From the NCBI GenBank assembly GCA_964644135.1, contig CAZXWD010000151.1:1-5952 (forward strand): a stretch of DNA of 5,952 bases, written 5' to 3'. The position numbers were made by a program, and so were the translations under genes. Source of the stretch: CAZMOK01 sp964644135. Its GTDB lineage: Bacteria > Bacteroidota > Bacteroidia > Bacteroidales > JAGOPY01. The notes under the pieces were generated by a model. It did no database searches. It worked only from the letters and a program-made list of their open reading frames with translations, and was not told the origin of the DNA. Below are positions 1-5,144 of this stretch, piece by piece. Numbering within the stretch: the first letter of the stretch is position 1; each line of letters starts with the position of its first letter.

Positions 1-2
1 TG

Positions 3-131
3 TTTATTTTAATTAATCTAATCAATGGTTCTGACTTCAAAATTCTGAAATCTTTTAGAAAAAAGAAAGTGAAGATAAAGATTAATAAGGAAATTGAAAA
101 GCTTTACAGGGAGCATCGTGTAATTCTCTAA
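3..131 (+). CDS. Possible 3' end of a gene starting upstream of the window
   Basis: An open frame runs from the left edge to a TAA at 129-131, giving about 42 codons. The tail is strongly basic (a run of Arg/Lys such as FRKKKVKIKINK) and ends in a probable helix, EIEKLYREHRVIL. The remaining 150 bp before the next gene is richer in AT and has no long frame, so a gene end at 131 is reasonable. The fragment is too short to assign to a family. A chance open frame in AT-rich DNA is a real alternative. Confidence 0.35.
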   Translation, partial: FILINLINGSDFKILKSFRKKKVKIKINKEIEKLYREHRVIL

Positions 132-193
132 TGGTTCTTATTTATAAATGATCGCAGGTCAATCATTCCGTGAAGTTTCTGAATTCACAATTG

Positions 194-267
194 GTTCAAA
201 ATTGGGTCCTATTATTTTGATTAACAATAAAATATGTATTTAACAATATATTTATTTAATTTTGAAC
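194..267. repeat. 10-bp inverted repeat upstream of the regulator gene
   Basis: GTTCAAAATT at 194-203 is the exact reverse complement of AATTTTGAAC at 258-267, with 54 bp between the arms. The right arm overlaps the possible -7 promoter element of the Crp/Fnr gene. The arms are too far apart for a terminator. They could be two copies of one binding site in opposite orientation, or chance in AT-rich DNA. Confidence 0.35.
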
Positions 268-271
268 AATA
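223..271 (+). repeat. Three AACAATA repeats before the regulator gene
   Basis: AACAATA occurs at 223-229, 242-248 and 265-271. The first two copies share the longer core TTAACAATA (221-229 and 240-248). Start-to-start spacing is 19 and 23 bp, close to two helical turns, as is common for repeated protein-binding sites on one face of DNA. The stretch is very AT-rich, so coincidence cannot be excluded. Confidence 0.3.
257..264 (+). promoter_or_regulatory. Possible Bacteroidota -7 element for the Crp/Fnr gene
   Basis: TAATTTTG matches the Bacteroidota primary-sigma -7 consensus TAnnTTTG exactly. It would place transcription start near 270, giving a leader of roughly 18 nt before the ATG at 288. 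No TTG lies at the proper -33 distance (about 235), which lowers confidence. A TTTTG at 215-219 is too far upstream to pair with it. Confidence 0.3.
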
Positions 272-287
272 TTAGAATACTTTTTCA

Positions 288-983
288 ATGCCTGAATATT
301 CGAAAAATCTTGATTGTATAAACTGCCGCAAAAAGAACAGCGTTTTCTGTCTTCTGAATGAAGATCAGCTTGCCAGGATGAACCAGAACAAATATGAAGT
401 GAAGTTCAATGCGGGCGAGATCATTTTCAAGCAGGAATCCCCAATGACACATGTGGCCTGCATAACCGAAGGCCTGGTGAAAATATACCTTGAAGGGCAC
501 AGTAAAAAAAGGCTTTTGCTAAAATTGGCCCAGCCGGGCGAAATAATAGGAGGCCCGGGCCTGCTGATAGATAATAAGCACCACTACACTGCAACTGCGG
601 TTACAGATACGAATACCTGTTTTGTGGATGCCGTGGTTTTTGAAGAAAACCTCAGGGGTAACAGTGACTTCGCACTTGCTATGATCCAGAGGATAAATTT
701 ATCGGCCATCCGCAATTTCGACGCATTGCTCAACCACACACAAAAGCTGATGCCGGGCCGGGTTGCGGGAGCGATACTTTATCTATACCATCATGTATAT
801 AAGACTAATCCTTTCTATCTTACCATTAACAGGCAGGATATTGCCGATCTAGCCTCAATGACCAAAGAAAGCCTCATCAGGGTGTTAAAGGAATTGAAAG
901 ATTCTGAGATTATTGAAATTGACGGAAATAAGGTAAGGATACTGAATGAAAAGAAACTTGCCGAAATAAATGAAAAAGGCTGA
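288..983 (+). CDS. Crp/Fnr-family transcriptional regulator with FNR-like cysteines
   Basis: The 231-residue protein has the Crp/Fnr layout: an N-terminal cyclic-nucleotide-binding-like beta-roll (about residues 25-120), a dimerisation helix (about 125-155) and a C-terminal winged helix-turn-helix (about 158-220). The recognition helix carries the family E-S-x-x-R pattern (E194, S195, R198 in TKESLIRVLKEL). Cysteines at 10, 13 and 21 (C-X2-C-X7-C) plus C111 resemble the four [4Fe-4S] ligands of E. coli FNR (C-X2-C-X5-C plus C122), which suggests oxygen or redox sensing. C111 alone is weak evidence, since E. coli CRP also has a cysteine there. A fifth cysteine, C58, lies in the beta-roll. No cAMP-site signature is evident. 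The gene sits directly before a cytochrome cluster in the same orientation, with a matching palindrome in between. The ATG at 288 keeps the cysteine motif; the leader is A/T-rich without a Shine-Dalgarno, as usual in Bacteroidota. Confidence 0.93.
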   Translation: MPEYSKNLDCINCRKKNSVFCLLNEDQLARMNQNKYEVKFNAGEIIFKQESPMTHVACITEGLVKIYLEGHSKKRLLLKLAQPGEIIGGPGLLIDNKHHYTATAVTDTNTCFVDAVVFEENLRGNSDFALAMIQRINLSAIRNFDALLNHTQKLMPGRVAGAILYLYHHVYKTNPFYLTINRQDIADLASMTKESLIRVLKELKDSEIIEIDGNKVRILNEKKLAEINEKG

Positions 984-1036
984 TTTTTTCTCTCTCACTA
1001 ATATTTATCAAATCTAAATAAGCCTGAAGCCTTTTT
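973..1036 (+). terminator. Weak long-loop terminator candidate after the regulator gene
   Basis: AAAAAGGCT at 973-981 and AGCCTTTTT at 1028-1036 form a perfect 9-bp inverted repeat that begins inside the last codons of the regulator and spans its TGA. The 46-nt loop is long for an intrinsic terminator, and only the T-run belonging to the stem follows. The arms resemble the stem of the strong terminator at 2329-2356, which supports a role in 3'-end formation. Confidence 0.3.
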
Positions 1037-1093
1037 ACCCCCATTATTTCTCAATTAATAAGATCCAGATCTTTAATTATTTATGATGCCCAT

Positions 1094-1109
1094 ATTGACA
1101 AAAGTCAAT
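1094..1109. promoter_or_regulatory. Crp/Fnr-type operator palindrome
   Basis: ATTGAC-AAAA-GTCAAT is a perfect 6-bp inverted repeat with a 4-bp spacer. This is the geometry of FNR/DNR-type sites (FNR consensus TTGAT-N4-ATCAA; here TTGAC-N4-GTCAA). A further TTGAC half-site starts at 1114, 19 bp after the first. The operator lies in the 278-bp gap between the Crp/Fnr gene and the hexaheme cytochrome, centred about 160 bp before that start codon. A possible -33 TTG at 1114-1116 with a poor -7 (TATTGATA at 1137-1144) follows, so an activator-dependent promoter is plausible but its start cannot be fixed. The rest of the gap shows an AT-rich leader and no gene. Confidence 0.65.
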
Positions 1110-1261
1110 TCTTTTGACGATTTTTTTACAATTGCCTATTGATAGACATATACATATATAGAGATAAGTGACACCGTTATTTCTTTCACAATATTTCATG
1201 GCTTGAGTAATATTGTTCAGGAATTTTACTGATTTCATAACTAACTAAAAAACAAAATAAT

Positions 1262-2299
1262 ATGAAATTTCTGAATTATCCTGTCAGGCTGATTACAATT
1301 GTTTGCTTTGTAACCTGCACACTGCTATGGAGTTGTACCAAAGAAGGGCCACAGGGACCCAAAGGTGAGGACGGTGTTGACGGAATGGATGGGAACGCTA
1401 CCTGTGGACAGTGTCACAATTTCAGTGAAACCATTAAATCCAGGATGGTTCAGTGGGAAGCATCTTTGCACGCAACGGGCGGCACCTTTGAAAGAAATAG
1501 TAGCTCTTGTGCCCCATGTCACACCTCAAAAGGATTCCGGGAAGTGGTAGAAACCGGAATGCAGGAAACAGGGGCAAGTATTTCAAACCCCACACCGGTG
1601 AACTGCTATACCTGTCACAACATTCACCAGACTTACGAAGTAGAAGATTGGGGATTGGCCACTACAGATCCGGTGACTCACTGGCAGGGTGGATCTTCAT
1701 TTGACGGGGGCAATGGCAATCTCTGCGCAAATTGCCACCAGTCTCGTGTGACAAGCCCATTCCCTGATGATGGCAATCCCGGGGGTGATTTTGAGATCAC
1801 TTCATTCCGGTTCGGGCCTCACCACGGACCTCAGTCAAACCTGCTCCTTGGAGTTGGGGGATACGACCTGGCTGATGTCCAGCATCCTCACTTCAATGCG
1901 GATAATGGATCATGTATTGGATGCCACATGGCAGAACCGTATGGAGACCAGGCAGGTGGACATAATATGTCAGTTTCTTACGGTTATCATGGAGGTACAG
2001 AACTCCTGGTTGACGGATGCCTGGATTGCCATACAGATGAGGATCAACTGATCGAAAACACCGAAGAGTTTATTGCTGAGATCGAAGCCGATATGGAAGA
2101 ACTCTGGCAGATGCTTGTGGATGCCGGTATCGGTGATTCAACTAACGCTACTTACGCGGTTACTGGAACTCATACCAACGCAGCAGCCGGGGCATTCTAC
2201 AACTTCAAATACATTGAAGAGGATAAGAGTAATGGAATTCACAATCCGACTTATACTCGTCAGATGATCCAGGCGGCAAAAGACGCTTTAAGTAAATAG
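1262..2299 (+). CDS. Hexaheme c-type cytochrome lipoprotein with collagen-like spacer
   Basis: The 345-residue protein starts with a signal peptide ending in the lipobox L22-W-S-C25, so it should be lipid-anchored. Five Gly-X-Y triplets (residues 29-43) follow directly, forming a short collagen-like spacer before the heme domain. Six CXXCH motifs lie at residues 48, 83, 115, 155, 218 and 253. Free histidines (H70, H122, H140, H187/188, H208/210, H234, H243) are candidates for distal ligands, so most hemes are probably bis-His. The C-terminal region (about 260-345) is heme-free and helical, with a GIHNPTY segment reminiscent of NrfA/octaheme-type multiheme proteins. There is no CXXCK motif, so it is not a canonical NrfA nitrite reductase. 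Likely role: electron transfer at the outer membrane; a reductase activity remains possible. Start: ATG in an A-rich leader, followed by a typical signal peptide. It is the first gene after the palindrome at 1094-1109. Confidence 0.9.
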   Translation: MKFLNYPVRLITIVCFVTCTLLWSCTKEGPQGPKGEDGVDGMDGNATCGQCHNFSETIKSRMVQWEASLHATGGTFERNSSSCAPCHTSKGFREVVETGMQETGASISNPTPVNCYTCHNIHQTYEVEDWGLATTDPVTHWQGGSSFDGGNGNLCANCHQSRVTSPFPDDGNPGGDFEITSFRFGPHHGPQSNLLLGVGGYDLADVQHPHFNADNGSCIGCHMAEPYGDQAGGHNMSVSYGYHGGTELLVDGCLDCHTDEDQLIENTEEFIAEIEADMEELWQMLVDAGIGDSTNATYAVTGTHTNAAAGAFYNFKYIEEDKSNGIHNPTYTRQMIQAAKDALSK

Positions 2300-2328
2300 T
2301 AAAAATAACCTGGCCGATAAACTAATTG

Positions 2329-2356
2329 AAAAAAGGCATCCCAGGGTGCCTTTTTT
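2329..2356 (+). terminator. Strong intrinsic terminator after the hexaheme gene
   Basis: AAAAAAGGCA (2329-2338) pairs perfectly with TGCCTTTTTT (2347-2356). A T-G wobble and a C-G pair extend the stem inward to a CCAG tetraloop. The A-tract/T-tract arms allow function on both strands. It starts 29 nt after the hexaheme stop and ends 22 nt before the next start, so the downstream genes depend on read-through or on an unrecognised promoter. Confidence 0.85.
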
Positions 2357-2378
2357 GGAATTTAATAATAGATTAAAA

Positions 2379-2753
2379 ATGAGAAGAGTAATTAGTTGGT
2401 TGACAGCAATTTGTGTTTTGTGCCTGATGTTTGCCTCGTCCTGCGAATATGCCTGGATCGATTATGAGGAAGTACCTGTTCCGGATACAGTGAGCTTCAG
2501 CAACAACGTCGTTCCGATCTTTGAACGAGGGTGTAACGCTTCAGTATGCCATGGGGGAGGGGCGGATCCTGACCTGAGGCCCGACAGAGCATATAATTCT
2601 CTGATCAGCGGAGGATACGTCAATACTGATGATCCGGCAATGAGCAGCATTTATACGTCCATAATAAAAGGAGGAAGTATGGAACAATATGCCGATCCCG
2701 GGGATGATGAAGTGATCCTGAAATGGATAGAACAGGGAGCCATTAACAACTAA
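2379..2753 (+). CDS. Small monoheme cytochrome c lipoprotein with CX4CH motif
   Basis: With the ATG at 2379 the protein has 124 residues: a basic N-terminus, a hydrophobic core and a lipobox-like A19-S-S-C22, so probably a lipoprotein. The segment SFSNNVVPIFERGCNASVCHGG resembles the heme-binding region of small Planctomycetes/Bacteroidota-type cytochromes, but the cysteines are separated by four residues (C52-X4-C57-H58) instead of two. CX4CH binds heme in some tetraheme cytochromes c3, so heme attachment is plausible. M93 in GGSMEQYA is a candidate sixth ligand, and the end (DDEVILKWIEQGA) matches the usual C-terminal helix of class I cytochromes. An in-frame GTG at 2346 would add 11 residues but lies inside the terminator hairpin and spoils the signal peptide, so it was not chosen. 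The barrel gene follows after 12 nt, suggesting co-transcription and a shared outer-membrane location. Confidence 0.8.
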   Translation: MRRVISWLTAICVLCLMFASSCEYAWIDYEEVPVPDTVSFSNNVVPIFERGCNASVCHGGGADPDLRPDRAYNSLISGGYVNTDDPAMSSIYTSIIKGGSMEQYADPGDDEVILKWIEQGAINN

Positions 2754-2765
2754 AACTGTAAAAAG

Positions 2766-3656
2766 ATGAAAATAAGGGTAGTAATATTGACGATTTGTAT
2801 GGTTCCTCTTTTTCTCTGGGCACAGGAGGAGGATGAAAAAACAAATAAACTACAGCAATTCTATGAAGAGAACAGGCCGGTAAGGCCTGCATACGAATGC
2901 GGAATGCTTGTCGACGGACAGTCAGTACATGTCCCTGCAGTGAAAACTCTTGAATTTATGATCCAGCACAGGTTCGGATCAATGGAGAACGGGCTGTCTG
3001 ACCTTTTCGGTATATATGGCGCTGCAAATACAAGGCTCGGCCTTAATTACAGCATCACCAACTGGCTTCAGGTAGGCTACGGTATTTCAAAGTTCAGGAT
3101 GGTTTCCGATTTCTCATTAAAGGTAAACCTGCTGAAACAGACCAGGAACAACAAGATACCTCTCGATGTGGCCATTTATGGTAACCTTGGAATAGATGGC
3201 AGAAATGAAGATAATTTTGGGACAGGCTATACATTCACTAACAGGTTCTCTTATTTCGGGGAACTACTGGTTTCAAGAAAATTCACACACTGGCTGTCAC
3301 TTCAGGCAGGCATCAGCTTCACCCATTTTAATGCAGTGGAGAGAGGGTATGAGCACGATAAAATTGGCGTCCATTTTTTAGGCAGGGCAAGGTTTTCTCC
3401 ACAGTCGTCGATCATTGTGAATTACGACTGGCCTCTTATAATAACCGGTATTGCTGAGAACCTTCCGATACTGGACCCTCCTAAGCCTAACCTGGGAATA
3501 GGTTACGAGGTGTCAACCTCGACACATGTTTTCCAGGTATTCGTTGGCACAACTACAATGCTTGCACCGCAATATATTATGATGGAAAACCAGAATGACT
3601 GGACCAAGGGCGATTTATTCATAGGATTTAACATAAACCGCTTATGGTCTTTCTAA
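2766..3656 (+). CDS. Outer-membrane beta-barrel protein, DUF5777-like
   Basis: The 296-residue protein has a signal peptide (cleavage near A19 in LFLWAQEE) and, from about residue 60, alternating amphipathic strands typical of an outer-membrane barrel. It ends in phenylalanine, as expected for a barrel-assembly signal. From memory it matches the Bacteroidota family DUF5777: a VHVPAVKTLEFMIQHRFG opening, a glycine-rich LGLNYSITNWLQVGYG stretch, and the ending NDWTKGDLFIGFNINRLW. The family has no established function. It contains no heme motif. It lies 12 nt after one cytochrome gene and 36 nt before another, which suggests a partnership with cytochromes, for example a porin-like sleeve or scaffold; this is inferred from position only. 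A general porin or an attachment barrel is also possible. Confidence 0.82.
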   Translation: MKIRVVILTICMVPLFLWAQEEDEKTNKLQQFYEENRPVRPAYECGMLVDGQSVHVPAVKTLEFMIQHRFGSMENGLSDLFGIYGAANTRLGLNYSITNWLQVGYGISKFRMVSDFSLKVNLLKQTRNNKIPLDVAIYGNLGIDGRNEDNFGTGYTFTNRFSYFGELLVSRKFTHWLSLQAGISFTHFNAVERGYEHDKIGVHFLGRARFSPQSSIIVNYDWPLIITGIAENLPILDPPKPNLGIGYEVSTSTHVFQVFVGTTTMLAPQYIMMENQNDWTKGDLFIGFNINRLWSF

Positions 3657-3692
3657 ATAAACGTAATTCTAAACTTTAAAAAAACAGATATC

Positions 3693-4106
3693 ATGAAATC
3701 AAAGCTTTATTCATTATTCACTTTGTCAATAATATGTGTCTTCCTGTTGGCATTCACCCCTCAGGATCAAAAGAAAGGTGAACCCTGGGAAGTGCCTGCC
3801 AAGTACGAAGAGATGGAAAACCCTTATGCAGGTGACGACAGCAGTGAGAGAGTGGCCAAGATGTTATGGTCGAAACATTGTAAATCATGTCACGGCAATG
3901 TGGGGCTTGGTGATGGGCCTAAGGCACGCCAGCTCGAAACTTTTCCGGGAGACTTTTCAACCGAGGAGTTCCAGTCACAAACCGATGGCGCGATATATTA
4001 TAAATCTTATATAGGAAGGGACGAGATGCCCAATTTTGAAAAGAAGATCCCTGATGAGGAAGACCGCTGGATATTAGTCAATTATATGCGCACTTTTGCG
4101 AAATAA
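3693..4106 (+). CDS. Periplasmic class I monoheme cytochrome c
   Basis: The 137-residue protein has an N-terminal hydrophobic segment (about residues 5-21) that is a signal peptide or membrane anchor; no lipobox cysteine follows. The single heme motif C63-K-S-C66-H67 is followed by GNVGLGDGPKA, typical of class I cytochromes. M112 in GRDEMPNF is the expected sixth ligand, and the closing helix EEDRWILVNYMRTF is the standard C-terminal helix. Probable role: soluble or membrane-tethered electron shuttle in the periplasm. It is the last gene before a terminator-like leader and lies 36 nt after the barrel gene, so it probably ends the transcription unit that starts around 2379. An A-rich leader precedes the ATG. 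Confidence 0.9.
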   Translation: MKSKLYSLFTLSIICVFLLAFTPQDQKKGEPWEVPAKYEEMENPYAGDDSSERVAKMLWSKHCKSCHGNVGLGDGPKARQLETFPGDFSTEEFQSQTDGAIYYKSYIGRDEMPNFEKKIPDEEDRWILVNYMRTFAK

Positions 4107-4112
4107 GCTTAT

Positions 4113-4140
4113 AACCATGCAGGCTGCACCTGGCATGGTT
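4113..4140 (+). promoter_or_regulatory. Alternative hairpin competing with the 4121-4156 terminator
   Basis: AACCATGC (4113-4120) and GCATGGTT (4133-4140) form a perfect 8-bp stem with a 12-nt loop. The loop contains the complete 5' arm of the terminator-like hairpin at 4121-4156, and the 3' arm of this stem falls in that hairpin's apical loop. The two RNA structures therefore interlock and would be hard to form together, as in an attenuator. No ligand-binding motif or leader peptide was recognised. Confidence 0.45.
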
Positions 4141-4159
4141 GTCAGGGATGCAGCCTTTT
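4121..4159 (+). terminator. Terminator-like hairpin between the monoheme and heptaheme genes
   Basis: AGGCTGCA (4121-4128) pairs with TGCAGCCT (4149-4156). CCTG (4129-4132) pairs with CAGG (4143-4146), giving a 12-bp stem with a 2-nt GA bulge and a 10-nt loop, followed by TTTTA. The GC-rich stem is strong but the T-run is short. It starts 15 nt after the stop codon at 4106 and would separate the upstream genes from the heptaheme/cytochrome b pair, unless the overlapping stem at 4113-4140 forms instead. Confidence 0.6.
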
Positions 4160-4194
4160 AATATCTTAAGGAAGGCCCTTCCATAATTACTATC

Positions 4195-5136
4195 ATGAAA
4201 ATCCTGATAAGATCATTACTGCTTATAACACTCGCACTGCCTTTCCTGCCTTCTGGTGCGCAAAATATTGATCCGGCCATACTACAAGAAAATGGTGAAT
4301 GCTTCAATTGCCACGGGCATGAAAAGTATTATTACTACAACGACTGGCTTGAGAAAGACATCAAAGAAAGGATGAATCCTTATTATATTATCGACTCACT
4401 AAAATTCTATCAATCAAATCATAAGACTTTTCGCTGTATCGATTGCCATTCAATGGATTATACTGAATTTCCGCACGACCGGCAATTAAGGATGGAGCCA
4501 TTATATGAATGCATGGATTGTCACGGCTGGGACGATACATGGGCCCAATACAATTTCGAAAAAATAGATGAAGAGTATAAAAAAAGTGTACACAATACAA
4601 AGCATACTGAGGAATTTAGCTGCTGGATGTGTCACGACCCACACACATATAAGCTCAATGCCCGCAGCAATCTCAGTATAACGGAAGTGATCTCATATGA
4701 CAATGAGATTTGCCTCAGTTGTCATGCAGATCGGGATAAGTATCAGCTTATTTCCAGTAAGACCAATCCTAACATTCTGGATACTCATGATTGGCTTCCA
4801 AACCAGGAGGCACATTTCAGGCATGTCAGGTGCATCGAATGCCACACTGAAGTGCAGGATACGATCCTGGTGGCACATAACATTCTTCCTAAAGAAAGGG
4901 CAGTGCGGAATTGCGTTGAATGCCACTCTGATAATTCCTTGCTTATGGCCTCCCTGTATAGGTATGAAGTGACTGAAAGAAGAAATAAACTTGGTTTTCT
5001 CAATGGCGCTATATTAAGCGAGGCCTATGTGATAGGAGCAAACAGCAACCCGCTCCTAAAGAAGTTAAGCATAGCAATTTTTGTTTTTGTTCTCCTGGCA
5101 ATAGGGGTACATGCTTTTTTAAGGTTCAAAAAATAA
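4195..5136 (+). CDS. Heptaheme c-type cytochrome with C-terminal membrane anchor
   Basis: The 313-residue protein has a signal peptide (cleavage near S-G-A22), so the heme domain is periplasmic. Seven CXXCH motifs lie at residues 36, 81, 106, 143, 173, 213 and 240. Free histidines (H42, H76, H94, H133, H137, H150, H198, H207, H210, H228) are candidates for bis-His ligation. A single membrane helix (about 291-309) and the tail RFKK anchor it in the inner membrane with the C-terminus inside. H306 lies in this helix near the cytoplasmic face. The cytochrome b gene begins 8 nt downstream, so the two probably form one complex that passes electrons from quinol to the periplasmic heme wire, comparable to the fused c/b protein CbcL of Geobacter. 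The heme domain looks like a tetraheme-c3/NapC-type multiheme fold, but no exact family is claimed. A terminator-like leader and a small hairpin (4170-4182) precede the ATG. Confidence 0.9.
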   Translation: MKILIRSLLLITLALPFLPSGAQNIDPAILQENGECFNCHGHEKYYYYNDWLEKDIKERMNPYYIIDSLKFYQSNHKTFRCIDCHSMDYTEFPHDRQLRMEPLYECMDCHGWDDTWAQYNFEKIDEEYKKSVHNTKHTEEFSCWMCHDPHTYKLNARSNLSITEVISYDNEICLSCHADRDKYQLISSKTNPNILDTHDWLPNQEAHFRHVRCIECHTEVQDTILVAHNILPKERAVRNCVECHSDNSLLMASLYRYEVTERRNKLGFLNGAILSEAYVIGANSNPLLKKLSIAIFVFVLLAIGVHAFLRFKK

Positions 5137-5144
5137 ATTCAATT

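Noticed and set aside
1155..1162. TATATAGA as -7 element of the hexaheme promoter with TTG at 1132-1134
   Set aside because: The spacing of 20 bp fits, but only TA and one further base match TAnnTTTG, and several equally poor candidates exist nearby.
1262..2299. Hexaheme lipoprotein as NrfA nitrite reductase
   Set aside because: There is no CXXCK catalytic heme motif, heme spacing differs, and the protein is a lipoprotein with a collagen-like spacer. Only a short C-terminal HNP segment is reminiscent.
2346..2378. GTG start giving an 11-residue N-terminal extension of the CX4CH lipoprotein
   Set aside because: The codon lies in the loop side and 3' arm of a strong terminator hairpin, and the extension would bury the basic signal-peptide start at ATG 2379.
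4113..4156. H-type pseudoknot riboswitch from the A-B-A'-B' repeats
   Set aside because: No base separates arms A and B, so a loop cannot cross an 8-bp stem; alternative hairpins are more likely. No known riboswitch core was recognised.
4697..4972. 91-codon + strand open frame inside the heptaheme gene
   Set aside because: It is an out-of-frame shadow of a gene with seven CXXCH motifs and has no domain or leader of its own.
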